DNA of 64,000 bases from NCBI GenBank assembly GCA_020635565.1, contig JACJZN010000006.1, positions 372,001-436,000 on the forward strand. Reading direction: 5' to 3'. How positions within the stretch are numbered: the stretch's first letter is position 1; every line of letters starts with the position of its first letter. Position numbers and translations under genes: made by a program. The notes beneath the pieces are model-generated. The model had not been told where the DNA came from. It saw only the letters and a list, made by a program, of their open reading frames with translations, and did not search any database. This document shows positions 8,071-15,608 of this stretch, piece after piece. The stretch comes from Flavobacteriales bacterium (GTDB taxonomy: Bacteria > Bacteroidota > Bacteroidia > Flavobacteriales_D > Parvicellaceae).

Positions 8071-9426
8071 TCAGAATTCGTCTATCTGATAGAGTTGGGG
8101 AATTGTAGCTTCCCATCCATAAACATCTCTGATCTTTCTTCTCATTTCATCTGCTGCACAAAGCTCACCGTGAATAATATATATCTTTTCAGGAGCCTGA
8201 TCCAAATCGGACAACCAATCTAACAAATCTTGTTGATCTCCGTGAGCAGACAAACTATTGCAACTATGAATTGTTGCATTTACAGGAATGTACTTCCCAT
8301 ATATCTTAATCTCATCCGCTCCTTCCAGTAAATATCTTCCTCTTGTTCCTTCCGCTTGATAGCCAACCAGAAGAACATTAGTTGAATCCTTCTGCAACAA
8401 CTGTTTTAGATATGTTAATACTCTTCCTCCTGTGAGCATTCCGCTACCTGCGATTACTATTTTTGGCCCTTTGAGATCGATCACTTCCCAGGTTTCTCTA
8501 AACTCCTGAACGACCGTAAATTGCTCCACCATCTGATAGACCTCCATCTTATCCAACTTATGCCACTCTTCAAACTGCTCAAAAATCTTTAACACACCTG
8601 CCCCCATTGGACTATCAAGGAACATTGGAATCTTTGGTATCTTCCCTTTTGAAGCTAGTTTCCAAAGTAAATACATGATCGTTTGCGCACGCTCCACAGC
8701 GAAACTTGGAATGATCAAAGCCCCACCCTTGTTTACCGTATCAACAACTAGGTCTTGTAGTATCTGCTCAACATCCTCCTCTATGTGATGTCTATTTCCA
8801 TACGTACTCTCCATAAATAGAATATCCGCATGTTTTGGTTTTTTAGGAGGATACATTAATAGATCATCTGCTCTTCCAATATCTCCAGAGAACACCAATA
8901 TTTTACCTTTGAACTCAATCTCCAAAAAACAAGCGCCAATAATATGCCCTACCGTCTGAAATCGGAACTTTAGATCTGCTGAGAAATCAAACCAACTTCC
9001 TTCAGGAACTACCTTAAAGTAACTAATAGCTTTCTCGGCATCCTTTATTGTATACAGAGGTTCAGCTGGCGAATGCTTAGAATACTCCTCCTTGTTTGCT
9101 CTCTCTGCCTCCTCTTCCTGAATTTTTGCACTATCCTCAAGAATGATTTCTGCTATTTTCAATGTCGGTTCCGTACCATAAATAGGCCCTTTGAATCCCA
9201 TTTTAATCAACTTAGGCAAATACCCCACATGATCTAAATGTCCATGCGTAAGAAATACCGCATCCAAATGTTCCGCCTGAATAGGTAAATATTCCCAATT
9301 CATTTGCCTAAGTTTCTTTACTCCCTGAAATAACCCACAATCTACAAGAAATTGCTCGTTCTCATTCTTAATCAAATATTTAGAACCGGTTACTGTTTCT
9401 GCTGCTCCTAAAAATTGAATTTCCAT
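8071..9426 (-). CDS. Beta-CASP metallo-beta-lactamase fold hydrolase (RNase-like)
   Basis: Predicted zinc-dependent nuclease of the MBL/beta-CASP group (CPSF73/RNase J relatives), 451 residues. The HxHxDH signature HGHLDHVG is at residues 61-68, the next zinc ligands are in TVGHIIGA and FSGDIGR, the beta-CASP domain occupies about 190-380 (SFAVERAQ, LDSPMG), and the C-terminal RMMBL part carries SLSAHGDQQDLLDWL and IIHGE. All catalytic residues appear intact. It starts 3 bases after the ATP-cone/Mrr nuclease gene, so both are probably made together. An RNA processing role is likely from family; a link to the partner nuclease is inference. Confidence 0.87.
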   Translation of the reverse strand: MEIQFLGAAETVTGSKYLIKNENEQFLVDCGLFQGVKKLRQMNWEYLPIQAEHLDAVFLTHGHLDHVGYLPKLIKMGFKGPIYGTEPTLKIAEIILEDSAKIQEEEAERANKEEYSKHSPAEPLYTIKDAEKAISYFKVVPEGSWFDFSADLKFRFQTVGHIIGACFLEIEFKGKILVFSGDIGRADDLLMYPPKKPKHADILFMESTYGNRHHIEEDVEQILQDLVVDTVNKGGALIIPSFAVERAQTIMYLLWKLASKGKIPKIPMFLDSPMGAGVLKIFEQFEEWHKLDKMEVYQMVEQFTVVQEFRETWEVIDLKGPKIVIAGSGMLTGGRVLTYLKQLLQKDSTNVLLVGYQAEGTRGRYLLEGADEIKIYGKYIPVNATIHSCNSLSAHGDQQDLLDWLSDLDQAPEKIYIIHGELCAADEMRRKIRDVYGWEATIPQLYQIDEF

Positions 9427-9429
9427 AAC

Positions 9430-10272
9430 TTATAATTGATTGCAAAGGGCATCTATCTCACTTAACACTCTCTTTATCTTCGATGGAGAATTTATTCCGA
9501 TCTTCGACAATATTTCCTTTCTGTTTTTTAATTCAATAGCAGTGACTATCTTTTTTTCTATTAATCTCTGCTTTTCGCTGATCGTTAACTCATTCAGACA
9601 GGTAACTGGGAACAATCCATTCAGTCTTATTCTACTTTCCAGATTACCTTTTGCCGGATATTTCCATGAAATCAGTTTTAGCCCCATACAATTTCCATAC
9701 GCTAACGCATCTTCTGAAAATCTTGTATTTGTATAAATCCAACCCTGTCTGTAAATTTCTGAATTTCCATTTAGTTTCCAAAGTCTATCAATATCTTCAA
9801 ATCTTGATTGTATATACAAAGGAATTTTCACGTTACTAAATCTCGATGGCTCACTATGGTATTTACACTCCACCAGATAATTGATATTCTCCTTCGATGC
9901 TAATACATCAACTTCATGAGAAACGCAATGTCCTTGCACAGTCTCTCCTACTTTCACTTCAAACCCTTCAGCTTTCAATACTTGAGAAACTAATTGCTCA
10001 AAGGGATATCCTGTAGGTCCTAGTTCCAACACCGCTTTCTTTAACCCATACTTTGAAGCAGAAATTCGAGATCTTCTTTTAAGTAATGAATAGGCCTTTT
10101 TATAGATTTGTTGAGTGGGTATATCTTCATAGACCAACTCATTAATTTCCTTTACAATATCATTCACAATATCCTTATTAGCACCTGATCTGAGTAATGA
10201 CACTCTCAGTTTCTCAGGTTTATAAACATCTTTGAATCCGGTGCTTTTGGAAACGAACAATTTGCCCTTCAT
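9430..10272 (-). CDS. ATP-cone plus Mrr-type restriction-endonuclease-fold protein
   Basis: About 280 residues from the ATG at 10272 (a GTG five codons upstream at 10287 is possible). The N-terminal 90 residues match an ATP-cone, the nucleotide-sensing module of ribonucleotide reductases and NrdR (VSKSTGFKDVYKPEKLRVSL start, ending SKYGLKKAVLELGP). The next segment is a PD-(D/E)XK nuclease core of the Mrr kind: EQLVSQVLKAEGF helix, then HEVDVLAS with the metal-binding Asp near 122, and YLVECKYH with Glu and Lys near 135 and 137. The C-terminal third is a helical region with a helix-hairpin-helix-like end (SKIGINSPSKIKRVLSEI). The combination suggests a nuclease gated by ATP or dATP. No methyltransferase is nearby, so classical restriction is unlikely. 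Confidence 0.75.
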   Translation of the reverse strand: MKGKLFVSKSTGFKDVYKPEKLRVSLLRSGANKDIVNDIVKEINELVYEDIPTQQIYKKAYSLLKRRSRISASKYGLKKAVLELGPTGYPFEQLVSQVLKAEGFEVKVGETVQGHCVSHEVDVLASKENINYLVECKYHSEPSRFSNVKIPLYIQSRFEDIDRLWKLNGNSEIYRQGWIYTNTRFSEDALAYGNCMGLKLISWKYPAKGNLESRIRLNGLFPVTCLNELTISEKQRLIEKKIVTAIELKNRKEILSKIGINSPSKIKRVLSEIDALCNQL

Positions 10273-10404
10273 TCTGTAAATTTGCACTAAATTAAAAAAG
10301 TTTAAGAAGGTCTGGAAGGAATAGTATCTAAGATCTTGATTTTACTTTTTAAGATTCTCCACTCTCAACAAAAATTGCAATTTCTCTAAGTCTGTATTAT
10401 TAAG

Positions 10405-10412
10405 TACTTTTG
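10405..10412 (+). promoter_or_regulatory. Putative -7 box for yicC-gmk-nadD
   Basis: TACTTTTG matches TAnnTTTG and ends 18 bases before the yicC ATG at 10431, in the 143-base divergent gap after the ATP-cone gene. No well-placed TTG -33 element. Confidence 0.45.
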
Positions 10413-10430
10413 TCAAAAGAAATATGATTT

Positions 10431-11303
10431 ATGCTAAAATCAATGACAGGTTTTGGTCGTTCAGAAGCGACCATAGGAAATAAGAAAGTCTCCGTTGAAG
10501 TCAAATCCCTGAACAGCAAAGGGTTGGATTTGAACCTAAGACTTCCCAGTTATTACCGTGCTCAGGAAATGGAGTTACGCTCCTATCTATCCAATGAGGT
10601 TAATCGAGGAAAATGCGATGTATACTTCAGCTATGAAGTATTAGGAGGAGAACAAAATCATAGTCTGAATCATGATTTATTAGCGAAATATCTAAAGGAA
10701 ATTCGTGATTTTGAGCAGCAGAATTTTATTAATTCTTCAGATTTGATGAGCACCTTGCTTAGAATGCCGGATGCACTCGTAAGTAACAAGGATGAACTGA
10801 CTGAGGAAGAATGGAGGTCAACATTTACTTTGGTGAAAGAAGCAGTTGCCAATTTTCATCAGTTCAGACTTGAAGAGGGTAAATCACTTTCAGCAGATCT
10901 AACAGAAAGAATTAAGTCTATTAGCAACCTATTGGGGGAAGTTCCTCAATTTGAAGATGAGCGAATTGTTATCGTTAGAGAAAGAATCAACAAAAATTTG
11001 AATGATCTGATCGAACAAAAGAACATTGATCAAAATAGATTTGAACAAGAATTGATCTACTATTTGGAAAAATTTGATGTATCAGAAGAAAAGGTAAGAT
11101 TAGCTGCTCACCTTGATCACTTTTTAAAAACAATGAATGAAGGTTCCGATAATGGCAAAAAACTAGGGTTCATAAGCCAAGAGATAGGTAGAGAGATCAA
11201 TACTCTTGGGTCGAAAGCTAATCACGCAGAAATGCAAAAGATCGTGGTTTTAATGAAAGATGAATTGGAAAGAATTAAGGAACAGGTACTAAATGTCCTA
11301 TAA
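10431..11303 (+). CDS. yicC: YicC-family endoribonuclease
   Basis: A 290-residue cytoplasmic protein of the YicC family, members of which are RNases that act on structured RNAs. It begins with the invariant MLKSMTGFGRSEA block and the YicC N-terminal domain, and ends with the DUF1732 region (KKLGFISQEIGREINTLGSKANHAE..IVVLMKDELERIKEQVLNVL). Length and both ends match the family. It heads a three-gene unit: gmk begins within a base or overlaps its end, as in many bacteria where yicC and gmk are neighbours. The promoter box at 10405-10412 precedes it. Confidence 0.93.
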   Translation: MLKSMTGFGRSEATIGNKKVSVEVKSLNSKGLDLNLRLPSYYRAQEMELRSYLSNEVNRGKCDVYFSYEVLGGEQNHSLNHDLLAKYLKEIRDFEQQNFINSSDLMSTLLRMPDALVSNKDELTEEEWRSTFTLVKEAVANFHQFRLEEGKSLSADLTERIKSISNLLGEVPQFEDERIVIVRERINKNLNDLIEQKNIDQNRFEQELIYYLEKFDVSEEKVRLAAHLDHFLKTMNEGSDNGKKLGFISQEIGREINTLGSKANHAEMQKIVVLMKDELERIKEQVLNVL

Positions 11304-11304
11304 G

Positions 11305-11880
11305 ATGAGTAAAGGAAAAGCAATCATATTTTCAGCTCCTTCCGGAGCAGGTAAAACAACCATCGTAAGACATTTGCTATCTACAAGGAATGACCTTGAA
11401 TTTTCTATTTCAGCTTGTAGCCGTCCCAGAAGAAATAGAACGGAAGTCGATGGGGTAGATTACTACTTTTTGAGCGTAGAAGATTTCAAGCAAAAAGTAA
11501 CACAAGATGAATTCGTAGAATGGGAAGAAGTTTACAAAGACAGTTTCTACGGAACATTGAAATCTGAAGTTCAACGTATCTGGGATCTAGGAAAAACTGT
11601 AATTTTTGATGTAGATGTAGTTGGTGGTAAAAACCTCAAGTCTTACTTCGGAAAAGATGCTTTGGCCATCTTTGTTAAACCTCCAAGCATTCAACATTTA
11701 CGTGATCGACTTCAATTACGTGATACTGAGACCACTGAGAGCATAGATATCCGAATGGCAAAGGCTGAAAAAGAAATGGGCTATGCTGTTCACTTTGATT
11801 ATATTCTAAAAAATGATGACCTTACTATAGCTTTGAAAGAAGCTGAAAAAGTGGTTAGCGATTTTCTAGATCATGAGTGA
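11305..11880 (+). CDS. gmk: Guanylate kinase
   Basis: Phosphorylates GMP to GDP with ATP in purine nucleotide synthesis. From the ATG at 11305 the protein has 191 residues. The P-loop SAPSGAGKTT occupies residues 10-19, the GMP-binding SRPRR..EVDGVDYYF block follows near 35-50, and FVEWEEVY then YGT are typical of the NMP-binding domain. A second in-frame ATG at 11293 lies inside yicC; the 11305 start, 1 base after the yicC stop, matches the family N-terminus better. Its 3' end overlaps nadD by 8 bases, so yicC-gmk-nadD is a coupled operon. Confidence 0.94.
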   Translation: MSKGKAIIFSAPSGAGKTTIVRHLLSTRNDLEFSISACSRPRRNRTEVDGVDYYFLSVEDFKQKVTQDEFVEWEEVYKDSFYGTLKSEVQRIWDLGKTVIFDVDVVGGKNLKSYFGKDALAIFVKPPSIQHLRDRLQLRDTETTESIDIRMAKAEKEMGYAVHFDYILKNDDLTIALKEAEKVVSDFLDHE

Positions 11881-12529
11881 TTTTAAAATTGATGTCGACA
11901 AACTTCTTTGGGGTGATTCTCCACTAGGAGCAAAACGAATTGGACTATTCTTTGGAACTTTCAACCCAATTCATGTTGGACATCTGATCATTGCAAATTA
12001 TCTGGTTTCAGCTACTTCCTTGGAAGAAGTTTGGTTTGTGGTTACCCCACATAATCCGCATAAAAAGAAAGCAAGTTTACTTGAAGACCATCATCGACTT
12101 GCAATGGTAAAAGAAGCCATTGAGGACAACCTTCAATTGAGAGCCAGTGATGTAGAATTTGGATTGCCTCAACCTAATTATACCATCAATACCCTTGCAT
12201 ACCTTCGAGAAAAACACATCGACAAGGAATTTGTCTTGATTATGGGAGAAGATAATCTTCGATCATTCCATAAATGGAAGAATTATGAGGAGATACTTAA
12301 ACAACATCGAATAGTTGTATACCCAAGAGTTCATGTCAGTACGGAAGATGATACCGCTCAGGTTATTGATCAATTAAAAGGAAATGAGCGAATCGTATTA
12401 TGTGATGCTCCCATCATGAATATTTCAGCTACGTTTATTAGAAATGCCATCCAAGACGGTCTTGATGTCAGATATATGTTGACAGAACCTGTTTTCAGGT
12501 ACGTTGATGAAATGAACTTCTATCGATAA
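11873..12529 (+). CDS. nadD: Nicotinate-nucleotide adenylyltransferase
   Basis: Adenylylates nicotinate mononucleotide to deamido-NAD in NAD synthesis. The 218-residue protein carries the nucleotidyltransferase signature GTFNPIHVGHLIIAN (the HxGH-type motif near residues 34-37) and the C-terminal ISATFIRNAI motif near 183, a form of ISxTxxR. It is about 20 residues longer than many NadD proteins because of an N-terminal extension (FKIDVDKLLWGDS) seen before the nucleotide-binding start. Its last 35 bases lie opposite the end of the convergent GNAT-like gene. Confidence 0.93.
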   Translation: MSDFKIDVDKLLWGDSPLGAKRIGLFFGTFNPIHVGHLIIANYLVSATSLEEVWFVVTPHNPHKKKASLLEDHHRLAMVKEAIEDNLQLRASDVEFGLPQPNYTINTLAYLREKHIDKEFVLIMGEDNLRSFHKWKNYEEILKQHRIVVYPRVHVSTEDDTAQVIDQLKGNERIVLCDAPIMNISATFIRNAIQDGLDVRYMLTEPVFRYVDEMNFYR

Positions 12530-13148
12530 TCAAACGGTACTTCCTAAAATACTTCCCTTTCAAGTCTTGAATTCCCTCATCTTGAAAACCAACTTTTTCA
12601 AACCCCTTCCCATCTCCATATTCCACGTTTACATAAGTGAAAATATCATCACAGGGATAATGAATAATATAGTGATTAATTAATTTATTCAAACCACCTG
12701 AAATGGAACAAAATGACTTTCCACAAAATCGGATCAACCCAGCTGATCGTTTCCCATCAATCTGTCTTGGTGCTGCGAAGGTTGCAATAGCAACCAGTTC
12801 ATTATTATACATTAATCCGATTTTGTGCTTTGCTCCAGCGACTCCATTGAGATGATGCTCTTTTAAAAAAGCCTCCATTTGAGGTTTTGACACTCGCTCA
12901 ATCGCACATTTTCTCGCATAAATTCGATGAGATAAACCTAGTTCATTAATAACCTTTGATGCAATGATCTTTGGAGATGACACTAACCACTCTGGGTCAA
13001 GCTTCCATACATTTAAATCAGTAAAGTCCAATGAAATCTCCACTTTTCGATCATTTCCAAAAACCTCCAGACTTCTATCACCCTGAAAGGAATACTTTAC
13101 TTCGGGGAAGTCATCTAAATAATCAGTTACAGATTCAAACAGACTCAT
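12495..13148 (-). CDS. Phage-like GNAT-fold protein of unknown function
   Basis: A 217-residue protein. The C-terminal half (about 85-205) resembles a domain common in phage proteins labelled Hef-like homing endonuclease, which has an acetyltransferase-like (GNAT) fold: FLKEHHLNGVAGAKHKIGLM, ELVAIATFAAPR, LIRFCGKSF..SGGLNKLINHYI and YVNVEYGDGKGFEKVGF. No catalytic endonuclease motif is visible. The N-terminal 80 residues are unlike anything I recognise. It starts with a 4-base ATGA overlap on the xth stop, so it is the last gene of the purK-purE-xth unit, and its 3' end overlaps nadD by 35 bases. Nucleic-acid or base modification is one possibility, by analogy with the GNAT-like Mom protein, but this is inference. 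Confidence 0.65.
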   Translation of the reverse strand: MSLFESVTDYLDDFPEVKYSFQGDRSLEVFGNDRKVEISLDFTDLNVWKLDPEWLVSSPKIIASKVINELGLSHRIYARKCAIERVSKPQMEAFLKEHHLNGVAGAKHKIGLMYNNELVAIATFAAPRQIDGKRSAGLIRFCGKSFCSISGGLNKLINHYIIHYPCDDIFTYVNVEYGDGKGFEKVGFQDEGIQDLKGKYFRKYRLIIDRSSFHQRT

Positions 13149-13906
13149 TTGAGCGTTATTCCAACCGGACAGTGATCAGATCCAAACACATCATTCAATA
13201 TGAAAGCGTCCTCCAATTGATCAACGATACGATCGCTAACTAGAAAATAATCAATTCTCCAGCCAACGTTTTTCGCTCTAGCATTCATTCTATAACTCCA
13301 CCAGGAGTACTTTATCTCATCTGGATAAAAATGTCTGAAAGAATCTGTAAACCCAGCTTTCAGAAAATTATCCATTCCTGCTATCTCCCATTCAGTATAA
13401 CCTGCTGTTTTATTGAAATTTGATTTCGGATTCTTAAGATCAATCGGTTGGTGTGCCACATTTAGATCTCCACATAATATCACAGGTTTCTTTGCTTCCA
13501 ATTCCTTCATGTAAGACAAAAGATCTTTATCCCACTGCTGACGGTAATCAATTCGAGCCAGTTCACTCTGACTATTCGGAACGTATGCAGTCAACAGGTA
13601 AAAGTCTTTAAATTCAGCCGTAATCAATCTACCTTCATTGTCGTGCTCTTCTTTACCCATTCCATAGGTCACACTCAATGGTTCTGATTTTGTTAATATA
13701 CTCGTTCCACTATAGCCTTTCTTTTCAGCAGCATTTGAATAAATATGATATCCATTCACTCCGTCAAGCGCTTCAAGCACCTGATCTTCTTGCGCTTTAG
13801 TTTCCTGAAAACAAATCACGTCTGCATTCAATTCACTAATTATGTCAGCCAATCCTTTTTTAGCAACCGCTCTGATACCATTCAAATTCCATGAAATCAA
13901 TTTCAT
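13145..13906 (-). CDS. xth: Exodeoxyribonuclease III / AP endonuclease
   Basis: Mg-dependent base-excision repair nuclease that cleaves DNA at abasic sites and trims 3' ends. The 253-residue protein has the exonuclease-endonuclease-phosphatase fold motifs in order: MKLISWNLNGIRA at the start, CFQETKAQ with the metal-binding Glu near 35, AYVPNSQ near 108, CGDLNVAHQPID with Asp/Asn, and the terminal GSDHCPVGI with the catalytic Asp-His. Length is normal for ExoA/Xth. It shares one base with the purE stop and overlaps the next gene by 4 bases, so it is translated as part of the purK-purE unit. Confidence 0.94.
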   Translation of the reverse strand: MKLISWNLNGIRAVAKKGLADIISELNADVICFQETKAQEDQVLEALDGVNGYHIYSNAAEKKGYSGTSILTKSEPLSVTYGMGKEEHDNEGRLITAEFKDFYLLTAYVPNSQSELARIDYRQQWDKDLLSYMKELEAKKPVILCGDLNVAHQPIDLKNPKSNFNKTAGYTEWEIAGMDNFLKAGFTDSFRHFYPDEIKYSWWSYRMNARAKNVGWRIDYFLVSDRIVDQLEDAFILNDVFGSDHCPVGITLK

Positions 13907-14403
13907 TATCCCTGATTTTGATTAAGTTTTTCTACTTTTTCAAGAACAGCGTCTCTCAATCCTTGCTTGTATTCAACAATTGCATTCAGTACTTGGAGAT
14001 CAGAACTACCAATGATCTGAGCAGCTAAAATACCAGCATTTTTTGCACCATTTAATGCAACTGTGGCAACCGGAACACCACCAGGCATTTGAAGTATCGA
14101 CAGTACAGAATCCCAACCATCAATACTATTAGAAGACTTTACCGGAACTCCAATAACGGGTAGAGGGGATAGAGATGCAACCATTCCAGGAAGGTGAGCC
14201 GCTCCTCCTGCACCTGCAATTATTACCTTAATCCCTCGTGTATGAGCTGATTTTGCAAATTCAAACATTCTTTCAGGTGTTCTATGCGCACTTACGATCG
14301 TCTTCTCATAGCTGACATTCAATTCGTCAAGGATCTTCGCTGCTTCATTCATAACCGGAAGATCAGAATCTGATCCCATTATAATACTTACAAGTGGACT
14401 CAT
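13906..14403 (-). CDS. purE: 5-(carboxyamino)imidazole ribonucleotide mutase
   Basis: Class I PurE, converting N5-CAIR to CAIR in purine synthesis, downstream of PurK. The 165-residue sequence has the substrate loop GSDSDLPVMNEA near 9-20, the conserved SAHRTPERM near 38-46 with the catalytic His, and the AGAGGAAHLPGMVA glycine-rich loop. It overlaps purK by 4 bases (ATGA), a typical purKE arrangement with coupled translation. Confidence 0.96.
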   Translation of the reverse strand: MSPLVSIIMGSDSDLPVMNEAAKILDELNVSYEKTIVSAHRTPERMFEFAKSAHTRGIKVIIAGAGGAAHLPGMVASLSPLPVIGVPVKSSNSIDGWDSVLSILQMPGGVPVATVALNGAKNAGILAAQIIGSSDLQVLNAIVEYKQGLRDAVLEKVEKLNQNQG

Positions 14404-15557
14404 TTTGATATTACTTTAATATTTCTTTTTATTTCAATTGCCTTTCTTTCTGCTTCATCGAGTGTTTGCCCCAAAACAGTGATGTGGCCCATTTTTCTAA
14501 ACGGTTTGCTGTCTGTTTTTCCATAAATGTGCGGATGAGCTCCTGAAATTCCAAGTACGTGCTCAAACCCGTCATAATAAACAGGCCCGGAATAACCATC
14601 TTCACCAATCAAATTTACCATCACGGCAGGTGTTTTTATTTTTGTATCTCCTAGTGGATAATTGAGAATAGCTCTGATTTGTTGTTCAAATTGCGATGTA
14701 TAGTTGGATTCAATGGTATGATGACCACTGTTATGTGTTCTTGGAGCACATTCATTTACAATCACATTTCCCGTTCGGTCTAGAAACAACTCAACTGCCA
14801 ATAAACCAACCAGATTCAATTTTTCTGCAATGTTTAATGCGATTTGCTGACACGTGTACTCGATTGCCTCTGAAACATTTGCCGGGCACATCAAATAATC
14901 CACCAAATTAGCCTCCTGATTAAAGACCATATCTACTATTGGATAACACTTTGTTTCACCGCTTTCATTTCTGGCTACGATCACTGACAACTCCTTTTCT
15001 ATGGATATTGCCTCTTCCACTACAGATTGAGTATCCATCAATTTCGGCAGATCTGAAGCCGACTGTATTACAGATACTCCTTTGCCATCATAACCTGCCG
15101 CTCTTGATTTCTGAACAAATGGTATTCTGATTTTTCCAGAATCAATCGCCCTTAAAATCTCCTTACTAGATTGATATAATTCAAACGGAGAGGTGGGAAT
15201 ATTGTGCTCGGCATAAAATTGTTTTTGCAAACCTTTGTCCTGAATAATCGCTAATAACTCCGGGTCCGGAAATATCTTCAATCCCTCTGCCTTCAGTTTT
15301 CTCAAAGCTTCCAAATTTACGTGCTCAATTTCGAAGGTGAGCATATCCACCTGCTTACCAAAATTGTAGACATCATCGTAATTCATTTGATGACCTAACA
15401 CATGAACATCACAAGTTTTACTAGCCGGACAGTTCTCTACTGCATCCAGAACATATGTTGTAATATCCCAGTTACTGGCAGCAATACCAAGCATTCTTCC
15501 TAACTGACCTCCGCAAATTATTCCCAGTTTGAAATCTGAAGTGACGTAAGAATTCAT
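14400..15557 (-). CDS. purK: 5-(carboxyamino)imidazole ribonucleotide synthase
   Basis: ATP-grasp enzyme that carboxylates AIR with bicarbonate and ATP to N5-CAIR. The 385-residue protein starts after a short N-terminal leader with LGIICGGQLGRMLGIAA, the nucleotide-like N-domain. The ATP-grasp core includes FVQKSRAAGYDGKGVSV and VEEAISIEKELSVIVAR, and the catalytic end has VNECAPRTHNSGHHTIE. Length is normal. It is the first gene of the purK-purE-xth-GNAT unit, with a -7 box 21 bases upstream at 15579-15586. Confidence 0.96.
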   Translation of the reverse strand: MNSYVTSDFKLGIICGGQLGRMLGIAASNWDITTYVLDAVENCPASKTCDVHVLGHQMNYDDVYNFGKQVDMLTFEIEHVNLEALRKLKAEGLKIFPDPELLAIIQDKGLQKQFYAEHNIPTSPFELYQSSKEILRAIDSGKIRIPFVQKSRAAGYDGKGVSVIQSASDLPKLMDTQSVVEEAISIEKELSVIVARNESGETKCYPIVDMVFNQEANLVDYLMCPANVSEAIEYTCQQIALNIAEKLNLVGLLAVELFLDRTGNVIVNECAPRTHNSGHHTIESNYTSQFEQQIRAILNYPLGDTKIKTPAVMVNLIGEDGYSGPVYYDGFEHVLGISGAHPHIYGKTDSKPFRKMGHITVLGQTLDEAERKAIEIKRNIKVISK

Positions 15558-15578
15558 TGATCATCTCATTTAGAGAGA

Positions 15579-15586
15579 CAAAGGTA
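15579..15586 (-). promoter_or_regulatory. Putative -7 box for the purK operon
   Basis: TACCTTTG on the minus strand, an exact TAnnTTTG match 21 bases before the purK ATG. The 51-base gap to the patatin gene holds nothing else I can name. No clear -33 TTG. Confidence 0.45.
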
Positions 15587-15608
15587 ACGATTTGACACTT
15601 GTTTAAAG

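Noticed and set aside
9430..10272. Calling the ATP-cone/Mrr protein a restriction enzyme of a restriction-modification system
   Set aside because: No methyltransferase or specificity gene is present in the neighbourhood.
12495..13148. Homing endonuclease
   Set aside because: Only the GNAT-like part of the Hef-like phage proteins is similar and no nuclease motif is visible.
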